Shown here: positions 32,710-43,712 of the stretch, in pieces | How the letters are laid out: the number at the start of each line of letters is the position of its first letter | Numbering within the stretch: the first letter of the stretch is position 1 | Assembly (NCBI RefSeq): GCF_010015585.1 | Contig: NW_022985072.1 | Span: forward strand, 1,378,438-1,442,437 | DNA: 64,000 nucleotides | Direction: 5' to 3' | Source: Eremomyces bilateralis CBS 781.70 | Lineage: Eukaryota; Ascomycota; Dothideomycetes; Eremomycetales; Eremomycetaceae | Notes under the pieces: model-generated | Told to the model about the DNA's origin: nothing | The model's input: only the letters and a program-made list of their open reading frames with translations | Databases searched by the model: none | Program-made: the position numbers and the translations under genes

Positions 32710-35700
32710 CGGATCCTGTAACTACCGATAAGAGATTCCTGTGGGACCCCCAAAACTGGAAGAGCAGTATATTTGTGTGAACATAGGTTGAGAACTCTCG
32801 GAAAGTAATAGAGGCTGAGATGGGCTGTGTTCGATCGATCGGGTGGCGACCAGGAAATGATTAGGTACGGAAGTCGAGTCGAATATCAAACGGCCTCCAA
32901 CATGGATTGTAAAACGCAAGAAGCCTAGAACCATGAAAGACCCAAATATACGATCGGACGGGTAGGAGAATCAGGATGTCAAACCATGGAAGATCGGAGG
33001 TTAAGAGAGAGATTTTGACTGTCGATCTGATATGACATCAAAGGAAATGGCTCCCGGTCGGCAAGAGGCAGAGACTTTGGTAAAAAAGAGGAACACATCC
33101 TTGGTTGAGATCTAGTGGCACTCCGGCCAAGCCGGCGGCCAGGAAAGGTCGGGACATGGCTGGGAAATGGGATATGCGTTCCCGCTCATTCCCTGTCTAG
33201 TAGGGTCCAATAGGGAGATAATATAGGATGTGTTAGACAATGGACGGTGACTGGAGACTGGAGGGGGGAATTGCGGGTACGAAACCGGGCGATTTAATAC
33301 AGATGAGGGATTGCGTACCATTCCCTCTCCATCGGTGAATATACCGTGTACCATATGACAGTGATTTCTCTATTTCTGGTTCACTTGATATTGTATATTA
33401 TATTAATAGAGTTCTTCCATCCTCACCGTCTTCTGGTCAGAACTCAGTCAGCACAATCGACAGTCTTAGCTTATTGGTCGCGTGAGTTCTTTGGGGATGT
33501 GGAGAATGAACGTGGAGTTTGAAATACGTCGCGCGGCCCCTCCTTGTACCTAACTTGTTAGAAGCGGTTCTTGGCTGTTAGAAGCGGTTCTTGGCGAGAA
33601 GACTATCTAGCCCAATAGGAACGTGAAGCAAACGCCTCGTCGGGATTTTTAGCTGCTCAATTGCTTAGCTACTCTCCTTTCCATCTCCATTGCCCCTAGA
33701 GTTTTGCAGCTTGCACCCGGGTGGAGTGGCTGATCCGCAGCGTCCACGGCATTTCGGATGTCGGTCTATCATATCGGTATCAATCGCAGCTTCCCAGCTT
33801 TCCCCTCGCTGAGTGGCGAACCCGAACCATGTAATAATCCCTGATATAAAGATAGATACGAATACGGTCATCCGATGATATAGCCATCAAACGATCAAGA
33901 TGACTGGAGGGCTTAGCCGACGAATCCTCAATATCGATTTGAAATCAGGACAGACGACTAGAACAGGGAACGAATTTGCCATCGCGACCATCCATCCCAA
34001 CTGACTGGAACAAATATACATTGTAGGGGTTATGAAACTGCCACTTGGAGTTCCCGGAGCCAGTTGTACCACAGGCGCCTCTCCTCCTTTTCGGAGGCCA
34101 TGCCTGATGTAGGCAGGATAGGAAAAGGGATGGATAGCGGTTTGCGATTGGCATAAGGGAGGATCTATTCGCATTGTGTACCTATCCTTGACTTCCTGTG
34201 GAGTCAGATGTGTATTCTGTATGGAGTACGACGATGATAATTCCCAAAGACGGGACGATTCGTATCCTCTATTCCTCACCACTCATCAATAATCATCCGA
34301 CCCCGTCTGTGCTTTCATTATTGACACTGGTCGGACGAATCCAGGGCATGAAACAGCTATGGCCAGTGTCGGCAGTGGGCACAGATTAAGCATTCAGAGA
34401 ACTTCCGTTAATAGTTAATAAACACCTTTGGCCTTTATCCATTCCTAGTTTCCGCCCCGAAAGCGGAAGGGCAAGCGTATAAGCATTTCGGAAGATGCTA
34501 CACAGGCCACTGCGCCCGAATTTCGACGAATGAACGACGACGATTTCGGAATCCCTAGGCAAATGGGTTCGAGAAAGAATGAAAATTATCGGATAGAGTT
34601 CCGCTATAACGGTTAGCGTCAGGGCGATTGGCCCTAAATTCAGAGCCGCCCAGCATTTGATGACGCGTCACTGCTCCACAGACCCTAATCGGGGGTTTAA
34701 GCGTCGATCCGGCCGCCAATGCACGCTTAGCCTGGCCCCTTGGTTGGCTGGCCCGCCTGGGTAGAGTCGTCGGAGCGGAATTCCCAGTGGCTCCTTCAAT
34801 TTCCTCAAGGATAGGGCCGAGGAATGACGTTGTTTGGTTGTTTGTTAGGCAGTCTCATAATGTTGAAGCAAATTAACCTCTCTGTTACTGGTATCTATTG
34901 GGTGATTGAGTCAGCGCTGGATACGATTATGGCCATTTACTCAACTTGTATCAAATTCCCAAATGGCTTAGAGACATGGATTAAAAATGTGTGCTGTTTT
35001 TGTAACCTGTTGTGTTTCTTATCAAATTGAAAGCCACTATCGCTTGTTCACAGCAGGGTGGGGTGATTAGGACTTCTCTCGTACCACACCGGTATATGTA
35101 AAACGGACCATGCAGCGTCGAAGAAATGTTATCAGCGCATGTACGTAAGTACTCCGTAGCATATCTTGTAGTTCCAGTCTATTATGAGTGAAACATGTGG
35201 AAAGCATTGTTAACATCCAATGATCAGTTGGTCCTGAACTGTGGGATCATGGATGTAAGGCTGAAGCAGCCATTCAATTGTCTAACCACCGATGGATCTA
35301 TGCCGGTGATTAAGGATTTAGCCTGTTGAAAATTAAAAAGACTTGAAGCGGGAGAGCGTCCTAAATTGGCTCGAAGTGCTTATTCCATCTCGGTCCCATC
35401 AATGGTCAAGATCGGAAGGCAAAATATCATTTGGTGGAACAGCAAAGCTTCTACAAGTTACACTGGACAACCGGATGCTGGCCTGATCGAAACATATTCG
35501 GCCAATGGCCGCCTGGGCTGTGGATCATTTTTGTACCCAAACCGTAGGTAGATCGCTTCCGATATCTTAGCGGACCATATCATTAGGGGGAATTGAGGCG
35601 TTCGGTACAAACCGGTATGTCCACAGTACCATTCTTCGCCCCAAGTGCGTCTCTTCGAAGGTCAGATAGTCTGCCTCGCCTTTCCAAACCACTCGACGGC

Positions 35701-36622
35701 TCGAATTCGGAAAAGGGGGAGGATGATCGGGGCGATCGCGGTAACGGTGTCACGTTGCTCTGAGGCTCTGAGGTTATATTTGGCATTGCAGCTTTTTCCA
35801 ATTCCCGTGATGATGGACATCCGCAGGCAATACGACGGACATGGAGGGGCTTCGGTGACTACTTTAGTCTTCAGGGCACCACCGGAATACAGGGGGGTTG
35901 GAAAATATTGGCTGCTTTATTACTGCTTGGCTAAGCAAAATATTGCTACCTCATACCTGTACTTGTGCTTATGTAAACCAGCACCAGTATTTGTCCACCT
36001 TTTATCACTTCATCTGACGTTCATCGACATTCCCCAGCCCCAGCTCACAATCTTTCATTCATAATATCTCCTATCATGGTTATAGAATGTTACTACTTAC
36101 TAAATAGGAACGAAGATCCAGTAACGGCAACCACATCCCCTCTATGTGTAAGGATGTTCAGTATCTCTAGGAACTATTAACTCAACCAAAGTCCAGAATA
36201 CACCAGAGGTTGTTTCGATTCTTGCGATTGGGGGGCATATGACTAGACCTTGCCAACCAATGTGTCCTACAGCAGGATATATATTATCTTAGTGTAGTCA
36301 ATCGACAGTTACCTCCAGAATCCAACCCAACCAGAACTTGCTTGAAATACCACTTGCCCCCCCCCCCATTCATACAGTCATCGTCCCTAGGAGCCAAGAC
36401 CTACAACATCAGTACGAACATTGCAGAGGCTTATACTACGGACCATGTGGCTGACACTGTACATCAGTGCACCCTACACACTATCATAGGTGAACTATCC
36501 ATTGAAACAAACAATTGCGGTCAAATCAAATAGCCAACATGTATGCTGATGATTAGAATCTATTGTCCTGCCTGACTCAATCATGATGCACCTCGCCGTC
36601 GCCGAACGCCGAGTAAAAACTG
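32710..36622. other. Gene-poor stretch, no supported gene
   Basis: Nearly 4 kb with only short conflicting frames. A reverse-strand piece at 33665-33871 begins with a membrane-like segment (MTVFVSIFISGIITWFGF) but has no identifiable partner exons. An 11-C homopolymer lies at 36357-36367, a place where assemblies often err. The left end holds the transporter promoter. Together with the pseudogene that follows it looks like neutral or accessory DNA. Confidence 0.4.
33556..33595 (+). repeat. Perfect 20-bp tandem duplication
   Basis: TGTTAGAAGCGGTTCTTGGC occurs twice in direct succession (33556-33575, 33576-33595). It is intergenic with no evident role, likely a replication-slippage duplication. 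Confidence 0.9.
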
Positions 36623-37602
36623 TCACTGTCGCTGCCAGTGAGTGATCGCTTCATAATCGACTTGTTCTCTCTCGTACGTTTGCGAGAAAACGATATCGGC
36701 GTATTCCCACCAATCCCTCGCATCGGAGTCGCGCTGGAAAACCTAGCACATTCCCACCACTCAGGCAACCAACCAGCCAATTCCAAATCAATAATCGCAA
36801 CGACTTTCCCGTCTTGGACGAGGACGTTATGAAGATACAGATCGCAATGGGAGAAGACAATGCAGTGACTCCATTTCTTGTAGTTGATTGGTGAAAGCCC
36901 GCCGAAGTGGCGTGGATACGACAATGATTTAGGTTGTCGATGATGAAATTGTTGAACGCGGCCTCGTCTGGGAAAGGTCCTCCGTCACAAAATCGGTACG
37001 TAAGAATGTCCTGTATGGGGCCGCCGTCTATGGCACAGATGGCATTCAATGGAGGCTGAATTGACCTCATCTTGTCAAGTAATCTCGCAGTTGATATGCG
37101 ATGCTGGTCTTCTCCTCAGCAGACATAGACGGCCACACTTTGTCTAAGTGATCACCCTCGACATATTCCATCCGGATACCGACGCGGTTATTCGATAGCG
37201 TTTGAATATCATAGACGCGGGGAACCGGTATTTGATTCTCTTCCACAAGCTTCTGCACATGGCCTTCTCCAGCTCGTACTCGCCAGCCTGATTTGGCAAC
37301 AGAGTTTTCGCAGCGCTCGATGAAGGCGCCCCTGGAATCGAGAATGACAGTGGCTTTTTCAAGGCACTCAATATTCTAATGCCCAATTCCAGATGATGTA
37401 CAAGAGGAACCTACCATGAAATGGGGGTATTCGTGGACATATTAAAGAAGTGAGGATACTCCAAGTGCAGCCGCAGGTTAGTTTCTTGAGTCGATCGGGA
37501 TTCTGGTACCATAATAGTACGCGGTCCAACGAAGATATTTATACAACTAACGCCACATCCGGAAACCCGCCTGGATGAATGAGGCATCCTCACACATTCC
37601 AT
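36623..37602 (-). pseudogene. Decayed APH-family phosphotransferase (kinase-like) gene
   Basis: The reverse strand from ATG 37602 follows the fungal aminoglycoside-phosphotransferase-like family to a TGA at 36623, but in three frames. Recognisable in order are GPRTIMVPESRSTQETNLRL; ELGIRILSAL; EKATVILDSRGAFIERC; IPVPRVYDIQTLSNNRVGIR; EYVEGDHLDKVWPSMS; GGPFPDEAAFNNFIIDN; IVFSHCDLYLHNVLVQDGK; IDLELAGWLPEWWE; RDSDARDWWEYADIVFSQTY. The catalytic HCDLxxxN and the Asp of IDLE are still present. Breaks seen are an in-frame TAG after TPISW near 37425, and single-base shifts near 37366 (after SAL), near 36935 (after IIDN) and near 36735 (after CARFS). Four lesions in under 1 kb make sequencing error alone unlikely. 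Intact relatives phosphorylate unknown small molecules and are often multi-copy in these fungi. Confidence 0.85.
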
Positions 37603-38382
37603 CTTGTGTAGGCAAGACCTAGAAACTGAAAAGCAACTGAAGGCCCAGCGGTTGTTGATTGGTTGGGATTAAACTGTCACTGGGTGTGGTTATCGATGGA
37701 TGAAGCTGTATGGATTATTAAGCACGTGATAACGGACAGCGTATTAGATACCGTAGAGGTACCGTATTGAAAGTAATTAAAGATGGTAAAATTCCACCGT
37801 CCGAAATTCCCGTAGCGGAGACAAGGTCACACCTTGTTAGACTGGAGCAGCACTGCAGCCGACATGGGCGTATCCACGCGGTGATTATCGATACTTAGAA
37901 AGTTACATCAAAAGTATAGACTACAGAGACTCCCTACCTCGAGTCCGCCAGCAGGCCAGCGCCCAGCACCAGTCTTGCTTTTGCCTCTGATGGAATTGGT
38001 GCCGGATCGCTTGCTAAACCCCAAATTAGATGTTATCCCCATACCTCCCCACTTGAAGTTCCAAATTTCTGGATTTTGCTTGCTGCAGGTCTCGCATCGC
38101 TGTCTCGCCGTTGGCTGTTTGTCCCGTCTCTTGTCCTTTCCTTTTCTACGGCAAGCGTACATGGACAAACAAGACATCTATCCCATTTCTTCTATATCTA
38201 AAGCCCACATATAAACCATCTTTTCTCCAAGTCATTGCTATCTTTTATGGTCTGAATCCCTCCATTGAAACCCTGATTCGCGCAATCGCCCCGCCACAGC
38301 GCTCATCTCTTCCGCTGCTCAACCTATTTCTATACGTACCAGGGCACCTCGGCAGCTGCACAGCTGTGCCTATGGGCGAATC
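37603..38382. other. Promoter and leader region of the UDP-glucose dehydrogenase gene
   Basis: No gene recognised. The last 250 bases are CT-rich leader and contain the small upstream ORF at 38372. Confidence 0.5.
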
Positions 38383-38386
38383 ATGA
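38372..38386 (+). promoter_or_regulatory. Four-codon uORF overlapping the UGDH start (ATGA)
   Basis: ATG GGC GAA TCA TGA encodes MGES, and its stop overlaps the main ATG at 38383-38385 in an ATGA arrangement, in a different frame. Ribosomes that translate it would end exactly on the main start, so output of the dehydrogenase would depend on leaky scanning or termination-reinitiation. This is directly visible; its regulatory effect is inference. Confidence 0.5.
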
Positions 38387-40232
38387 CTCCTTCAATCGAT
38401 AATCTCCGATGCCAGACACAGCAGACCTCAAGTTCCGCTAAGCCGATTCCGATCCGACATGTCACAGAAGGCTCAGCAATCAGTGATTCCGTCCACGTGC
38501 AGAGGACGGAGGAGCTGTTGCGGCTTCCCCATGGGAAGGTGACCAAAGTGTGCTGTATTGGAGCGGGCTACGTAGTATGCATCCAAAACCTTGTAAGGGA
38601 CCTATCGCCGTACAAATACTGACCGAAGGTGGTCTTCAGGGCGGTCCCACCAGCGCCGTAATGGCGAACAAGAACCCGGACCTGCAAGTAACGGTCGTAG
38701 ATCTTAGCATCAAGAGAATAGAAGCATGGAAATCGGATCAACTACCTATTTACGAGCCGGGTCTGCTCGACGCCGTGAAATTAGCAAGAGATGGCGATGG
38801 TGGCCGCAAGCCGAACCTGTTCTTCTCCACCGACGTCGACACGGCGGTCCGAGAGGCGGAACTGATCCTCGTGAGCGTGAACACCCCGACCAAAATCACT
38901 GGCACCGGCGCCGGCCGCGCTTCCGAGCTCAGCTATTTCGAGTCGGCTGTCCGGACCATCGCAGAGGTGGCGACCACCGACAAGATCATTGTCGAGAAGA
39001 GCACGGTGCCATGCCGGACGGCTGAGAATATGCGCGAGATCCTCTCCGCCATCGGTCATCCCGGCGTGAACTTCGAAATCCTTTCCAACCCCGAGTTTTT
39101 GGCTGAAGGGACGGCCATTCCCGATCTCATGGAGCCGGACAGGATTCTGATCGGATCGTTAAACACGGCGGCTGGCCTTAGTGCCGCCGCTGCGTTGGCG
39201 GATGTATACGCCGCATGGGTTCCGCGGGAAAATATTATCACGATGAACACGTTCAGCTCCGAGTTGGCGAAGCTGGCTGCGAATGCGCTCCTTGCTCAGC
39301 GGATCAGCAGCATCAACGCTCTGTCTGCCGTATGTGAAGCGACCGGTGCAGATATTGAAGAGGTCTCATATGCCGTTGGCCTTGATACCCGTATTGGCCG
39401 CAAGATGCTGAAAGCGTCAGTCGGATTCGGCGGATCATGCTTTAAGAAGGACGTCCTCTCCCTCGCCTACATCTCCGAGACTCTCCACCTACCCGAGGTT
39501 GCGGCGTACTGGAGGAGCGTCGTCGATATCAACGAGTACCAGAAGGACCGCTTCACCAAACGCATCATCCAATGCCTCTTCAACTCGCTCAAGAACAAGA
39601 AGATCGCCATCCTGGGGTTCGCGTACAAGAAGGATACGGGCGATACGCGTGAGAGCGCGGCCATCACCGTGGTGGAGAGCTTGGTGGCCGAGGACGCGAA
39701 ACTCAGCATCTACGACCCCCGCGTCGAGGAAGAACAGGTCTGGTCCGACCTCAAGCAGACCCATATCGGCCTCCCGAAGATGAAGGAGAACGTTACCCTG
39801 TGCTCGAGCGTCTACGATGCGTGCGCGGACAGCCACGCCGTCATCATCTTGACCGAGTGGGATGAGTTCAGCAACAAGGTCGCGCCGACCACCAGCCGAC
39901 CAAGCGGTGAATCAGATGGTGAGACCGACCCTGCATCACCACAGGTCGAGGACGACCCCACCGACAGCCCGAACGGCGCAAATGGCCACGCTAACGGAGC
40001 GGCAGCGTCGAGCACCTCGTCGGGCATGCCCCGCATGGACTGGGCACACGTCGCCTCGGTCATGCGGCGCCCGATGTTCGTCTTCGACGGCCGCAACGTC
40101 GTCGACAAGTCGAAGCTGGAGGATCTGGGGTTCCGCGTCGAGTGCATCGGGAAGCCCGGGTCCGCGTCGTTTCGCGAGCGGGGCAGCGTACCCAGCGGGC
40201 GGAAGAGCAGCCAGGAAGGTTCGCCTGTTTAA
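38383..40232 (+). CDS. UDP-glucose 6-dehydrogenase
   Basis: Exons 38383-38574 and 38640-40232 with a 65-nt intron encode 594 residues. The enzyme oxidises UDP-glucose to UDP-glucuronate with two NAD+, in the cytosol. The NAD-binding GAGYVG is at 60-65 and is split by the intron after Val64. Also seen are LPIYEPGL, VSVNTPTK, EKSTVPCRTAE, NPEFLAEGTAI with the catalytic Glu, the central KLAANA helix, and the active-site Cys331 in GFGGSCFKKD. The C-terminal UDP-binding domain has GFAYKKDTGDTRESAA and ends with FDGRNVVDKSKL. It is about 100 residues longer than animal enzymes, from an N-terminal extension and a Ser/Pro/Gly/Asn-rich insert at about 479-526 inside the C-terminal domain, between EWDEF and MDWAHV. 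Converges with gtr1. Confidence 0.95.
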
Positions 40233-40887
40233 TGCCGGCAACAGGGTTACTAGCTTTCATTCCGAGTGTCATTTTCTGATCCGTAATAATTTGTCGCCGC
40301 TGTCGTCGGTTGTTGAACGTTGGTGATTCGGCACTGGATGTCGGAAAGGGGCGGTTGGATCACATGGCACCTATAATATTTCTTCCGAATTTTTCGCTGG
40401 GGATTCTTGCGATGGTGGGCATCTGGGGTTTCAACGGATTGGATCAGGAGCGGCATATGATTAAGCGGCGCATCATCGCCACGGGCCATGTGTGGTAATC
40501 TTACGGGCAGTTTTCCGACATCACCATGAAGGAGACGGCAAAGTCGAAATCTGGCAGCGGTGTGATGCACACCAGCTCCATAGAATGGTGTTCCATTCAT
40601 TCATAGACCCTATCATAGACTACTAAATCCTATATTCTCCCCTATCGGGAGTCCGCATTCGGGATCCGTATCGTCGCTCCCTACTATCATACAAAAGTGA
40701 AGAAACCGTGCTGCGCTGGTCATTGGGGATATCATCGCTATAACCAGGTATGCGAACGCCAAACGCTGACCCCGCCAGGAGTGCAAGGGAAACCCAAAGG
40801 AAATGGAACTCGCTCAATCACTGGAACGGGGTATGCAAATGCTCAAATCGTGCGCGAACGAACCAAACTGGCGTCTCATTTCCATCT
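40233..40887. other. Shared 3' region of convergent UGDH and gtr1
   Basis: Contains only short frames on both strands; nothing is recognised. It must contain the 3' ends of both flanking transcripts. Confidence 0.5.
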
Positions 40888-42168
40888 TCATGCCCCAGCC
40901 GTCTGGACTTGATCGTCAGACTGCTCGGCCTCTTGGGCGGACCTTTCGCCAAGACCTTCACCGCTCCCCTCACTCGGTTCATCGCCGTCATCATCGTCAG
41001 TCTGGCCTGCCGTTCCGCTCGGCCCGGCGTGTTTCTGCATAGAGGCCTGCGGGGACTGCGGTTGGGGAAGCAGCCGCTTCACTCCCACATCGAGCTCCTC
41101 GAACTTGTGACGCACGAGCTGGATGTTGATCCGAGCCGAGTTGAACATCTGCTCGGACGGGGGAAGATCCACGGCAAGGTTGGTGTTCTCAGTGAGTTGG
41201 GTAATGAAGAACATGAAGCGACCAGTCTTGATCTGCAGCTCGGCGAAGTTTGCACTGCCCGCGGGGACGCCGGTATGTTTGCTGTGATAGAAATTAGTGA
41301 AGGACATTAAGAGGATTTGCGGATATCTTACGCCATGGATTGCTTGTGGTTCTTCAGGATGCTCGAAAGGCGCTCGAATCGATCTTTGAATGGGTTTTGC
41401 TTCTCCAGGCCCCGAGTCACCTTCGCCACCACAAGACAGGTGGTGCGCTCGTAGAGGACCAGCTCCCTCGCATCTATGAGCTCGGCGAGGTTCTGGAGCA
41501 TCCTCTCGATCTCTGACGCGTTCGGGATCAAGTGATAGATGATTTGGGTCCACGCGCGGTACAAAGATTGGTCCCAGATACTAGTCGCGAAGAACTCGAT
41601 GGTCTTGCCAAAGACTTCGGAGTGATCGCGGATGACTTGCGAACGCTCGTCGAAGAGACGGCCACGCAGTTGATTCTGAACAAGATCCATCTTGTGGATG
41701 AGGCAGAACACTTTGGCGGTGGGGCTCCACTCCTGGAGCGCGTGGATGATGTTGGAGTAGTTGATGACATCCGCCTGGAACTCCGGGGATTCGATGTCAA
41801 AGACAAAGATCATGATTGCCACGCTGCCAAACACATGCTCACGCTGGTGAGTGAGGTAGTTCTCAACAAACCCATCTTGGCTGTAGCAATATTAGCGTCG
41901 ACGTTCATTGAAAACATTCACTGGGAATCGAGTGATGTCATTGATGATAGTGAAGAACTTACCCGCCGCAGTCCCAGAGATTTAGAGTGAGATTCCCCAT
42001 GAACTTGATGTTGCTATGCTCGACATCGATGGTGGCTCCAAGCCTCCTTACATCCGTCGCGACATAGTTGCTGAAGACGATGGATCTCATCGACGACTTG
42101 CCGGCTCCGCTCTTGCCCATGAGAAGCACTTTGCGCTGCTTGAGGCGCTTGGGGTATTGTGACGCCAT
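40888..42168 (-). CDS. gtr1: Rag GTPase Gtr1 (RagA/B-type)
   Basis: Three exons (42168-41963, 41880-41332, 41281-40888) with introns of 82 and 50 nt encode 382 residues. Gtr1 pairs with Gtr2 on the vacuole as part of the EGO complex and tells TORC1 about amino-acid supply. The P-loop GKSGAGKS is at 18-25, followed by the switch I stretch [13 protein letters not shown] at 41-53, WDCGGQ at 65-70 (intron 1 inside GGQ), and HKMD at 131-134, the Rag form of NKxD. The C-terminal roadblock domain includes [15 protein letters not shown] and [13 protein letters not shown]. The last 60 residues form an acidic Asp/Glu/Ser-rich tail absent from yeast Gtr1 (310 aa). It is divergent with the WW-protein gene, sharing a 406-bp promoter with tandem GATA sites. 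Confidence 0.95.
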
Positions 42169-42574
42169 CTTGCGCTGTCTTCATACTCAGTCAGAATTTG
42201 ATATTTATGTGAGACGAGGAAGTGAGGGAAAGAAATAAACTCACTCCAATAGAAGTGACAACATCTTGATGTTGATAGCTCTAACACTTGATGAAGCACG
42301 TGGATGTATTGGCCTTATCGCCTTATCGCCTTATCGCCTGAAAGAAGGAAAGTTTTCGCCTTATATTCTGATGGACGGTGATATTTGTTGTAGCCTAAGG
42401 CGGAAAATGTGGTTGAAGATGAAGGGAAATAGAAAGCTCTGATTGGCTGGAGGCCCGATCCTAGAATTCCTTCCATACATCAATGCTGCCCTCACCTCCG
42501 TCATTTAATATTCTCCGTTCAGGCCATTTTCCATATCCTTATAACTGATCCTCACTGAACTTACACTAGCCATA
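42169..42574. promoter_or_regulatory. Divergent promoter of gtr1 and the WW-protein gene
   Basis: A 406-bp gap separates the two start codons, so both transcripts must start here or in its immediate flanks. It holds the tandem GATA cluster described separately, and further TA/C-rich sequence near 42505-42570 that suits the plus-strand leader. Confidence 0.6.
42313..42336 (-). promoter_or_regulatory. Three head-to-tail GATA sites (CGATAAGG x3)
   Basis: CCTTATCG is repeated three times without gaps (42313, 42321, 42329). On the reverse strand each unit reads CGATAAGG, a good match to the HGATAR site of AreA/Gln3-type nitrogen GATA factors. The array lies 145 bp upstream of the gtr1 ATG and 239 bp upstream of the WW-protein ATG. 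A tandem array can bind cooperatively. A link between nitrogen GATA control and a TORC1 regulator is biologically sensible but inferred. Confidence 0.5.
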
Positions 42575-43423
42575 ATGTCTAGCGAACGGGAGGAGCACGA
42601 GCAGTCACACAAAGCCGAGACAGACACTCCAAAAGAGCAGGACCCCCCAATGCCTTCAGCACCGGCGCGTTCTCCAGCGGAGTCGAAGAAAGCCGAGGAC
42701 AATTCAAAAGAGCCCACATCGAGCAAACCATCCGAACCCTCAGAACCTCAAACCTCATCTGCGCCCCCTCTCCCGGACGAAGAACCTCCCGCTCCCCTCC
42801 CCGATGAAGCCCCACCACAAGACGACGGCTGGGAAGCGGTCTGGGACGCCGCCGCGCAAAACTACTACTTCTACAACCACTACACCAAAGCCACGCAATG
42901 GGAGAACCCGCGCGTCCCCGAAGCTGCCTCCTCCTCCGCCCCCGGCACCGGCAGCCACGATCGGGTACCCACCAGCTCCGCACGGGGAACCTCATCACCC
43001 GCCCCGCGCAAAGTCGCAGGCGGCTATAACCCCGCAATCCATGGCGACTACGACCCCAACGCGGACTACGCGATCGCGGACCAGCCTGACTCGGACGAGG
43101 AGCGAGAGCGGCAGCAGGTGGCATTGCAGGCAGCGATGGCGAACGCGGGGCCGAACCCGTACGGCGCGACGGGGGCATTCAATCGGTTTACGGGGAAGTG
43201 GCAGTCAGCGGAGTTGACACCCGATCAATATAATGACGAGTCGAAGAGTCGGCGGCAGATGAATGCCTTCTTCGATGTGGATGCGGCGGCAAATAGTCAC
43301 GATGGGCGGAGTCTGAAGGCGGAGCGGCAGGGGAAGAAGCTGTCGAAGGCGGAGATAAAGGCGTTCCGGGATAAGAGGAAAGGAAAGAAGGAGGAGAAGC
43401 GGAGAGCATGGTTGAGGGATTGA
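42575..43423 (+). CDS. WW-domain protein of unknown role
   Basis: A single exon of 282 residues. An N-terminal Glu/Ser/Pro-rich disordered region runs to about 84. One WW domain follows at about 86-113 (DGWEAVWDAAAQNYYFYNHY then TKATQWENP), with the two tryptophans and the central Tyr-Tyr-Phe-Tyr strand that bind Pro-rich ligands. After it comes a GGYNPAIHGDYDPNADYA segment, then FNRFTGKWQSAELTPDQYND, and a very Lys/Arg-rich end (KAEIKAFRDKRKGKKEEKRR) likely to act as a nuclear localisation signal. The layout, one WW domain plus a basic tail, resembles fungal splicing- or transcription-linked WW proteins, but no specific partner can be read. No intron was found or needed. Confidence 0.85.
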   Translation: MSSEREEHEQSHKAETDTPKEQDPPMPSAPARSPAESKKAEDNSKEPTSSKPSEPSEPQTSSAPPLPDEEPPAPLPDEAPPQDDGWEAVWDAAAQNYYFYNHYTKATQWENPRVPEAASSSAPGTGSHDRVPTSSARGTSSPAPRKVAGGYNPAIHGDYDPNADYAIADQPDSDEERERQQVALQAAMANAGPNPYGATGAFNRFTGKWQSAELTPDQYNDESKSRRQMNAFFDVDAAANSHDGRSLKAERQGKKLSKAEIKAFRDKRKGKKEEKRRAWLRD

Positions 43424-43712
43424 CGGGGTTGGGATTTGCATGGGAGTCTCGGGGATGGATCATTTAGGGGAATACAACCTCTTTGGATAGGGAGGAGTTA
43501 TAGTGGCCCGTTAAAACATGGAGGGTGGCGTATTGCTTTTCGAGCACGGGTCTACTACAGCGTCATCTCTGAGTTTAGGTGTCTGCCATTCCAAAGGCCT
43601 GAAGGGCTTTTCAGTTGTCGACACGCATCATGTAATCATACACGCCATTGAAGGCCAACTAGCATTTCCCCTTCAATCATGAGTTCCCTTCGTCATGATC
43701 GATGCCTCCATA

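Noticed and set aside
33665-34282. Two neighbouring reverse-strand frames suggesting a membrane protein
   Set aside because: They are separated by a stop, no donor/acceptor pair joins them sensibly, and neither matches a family.
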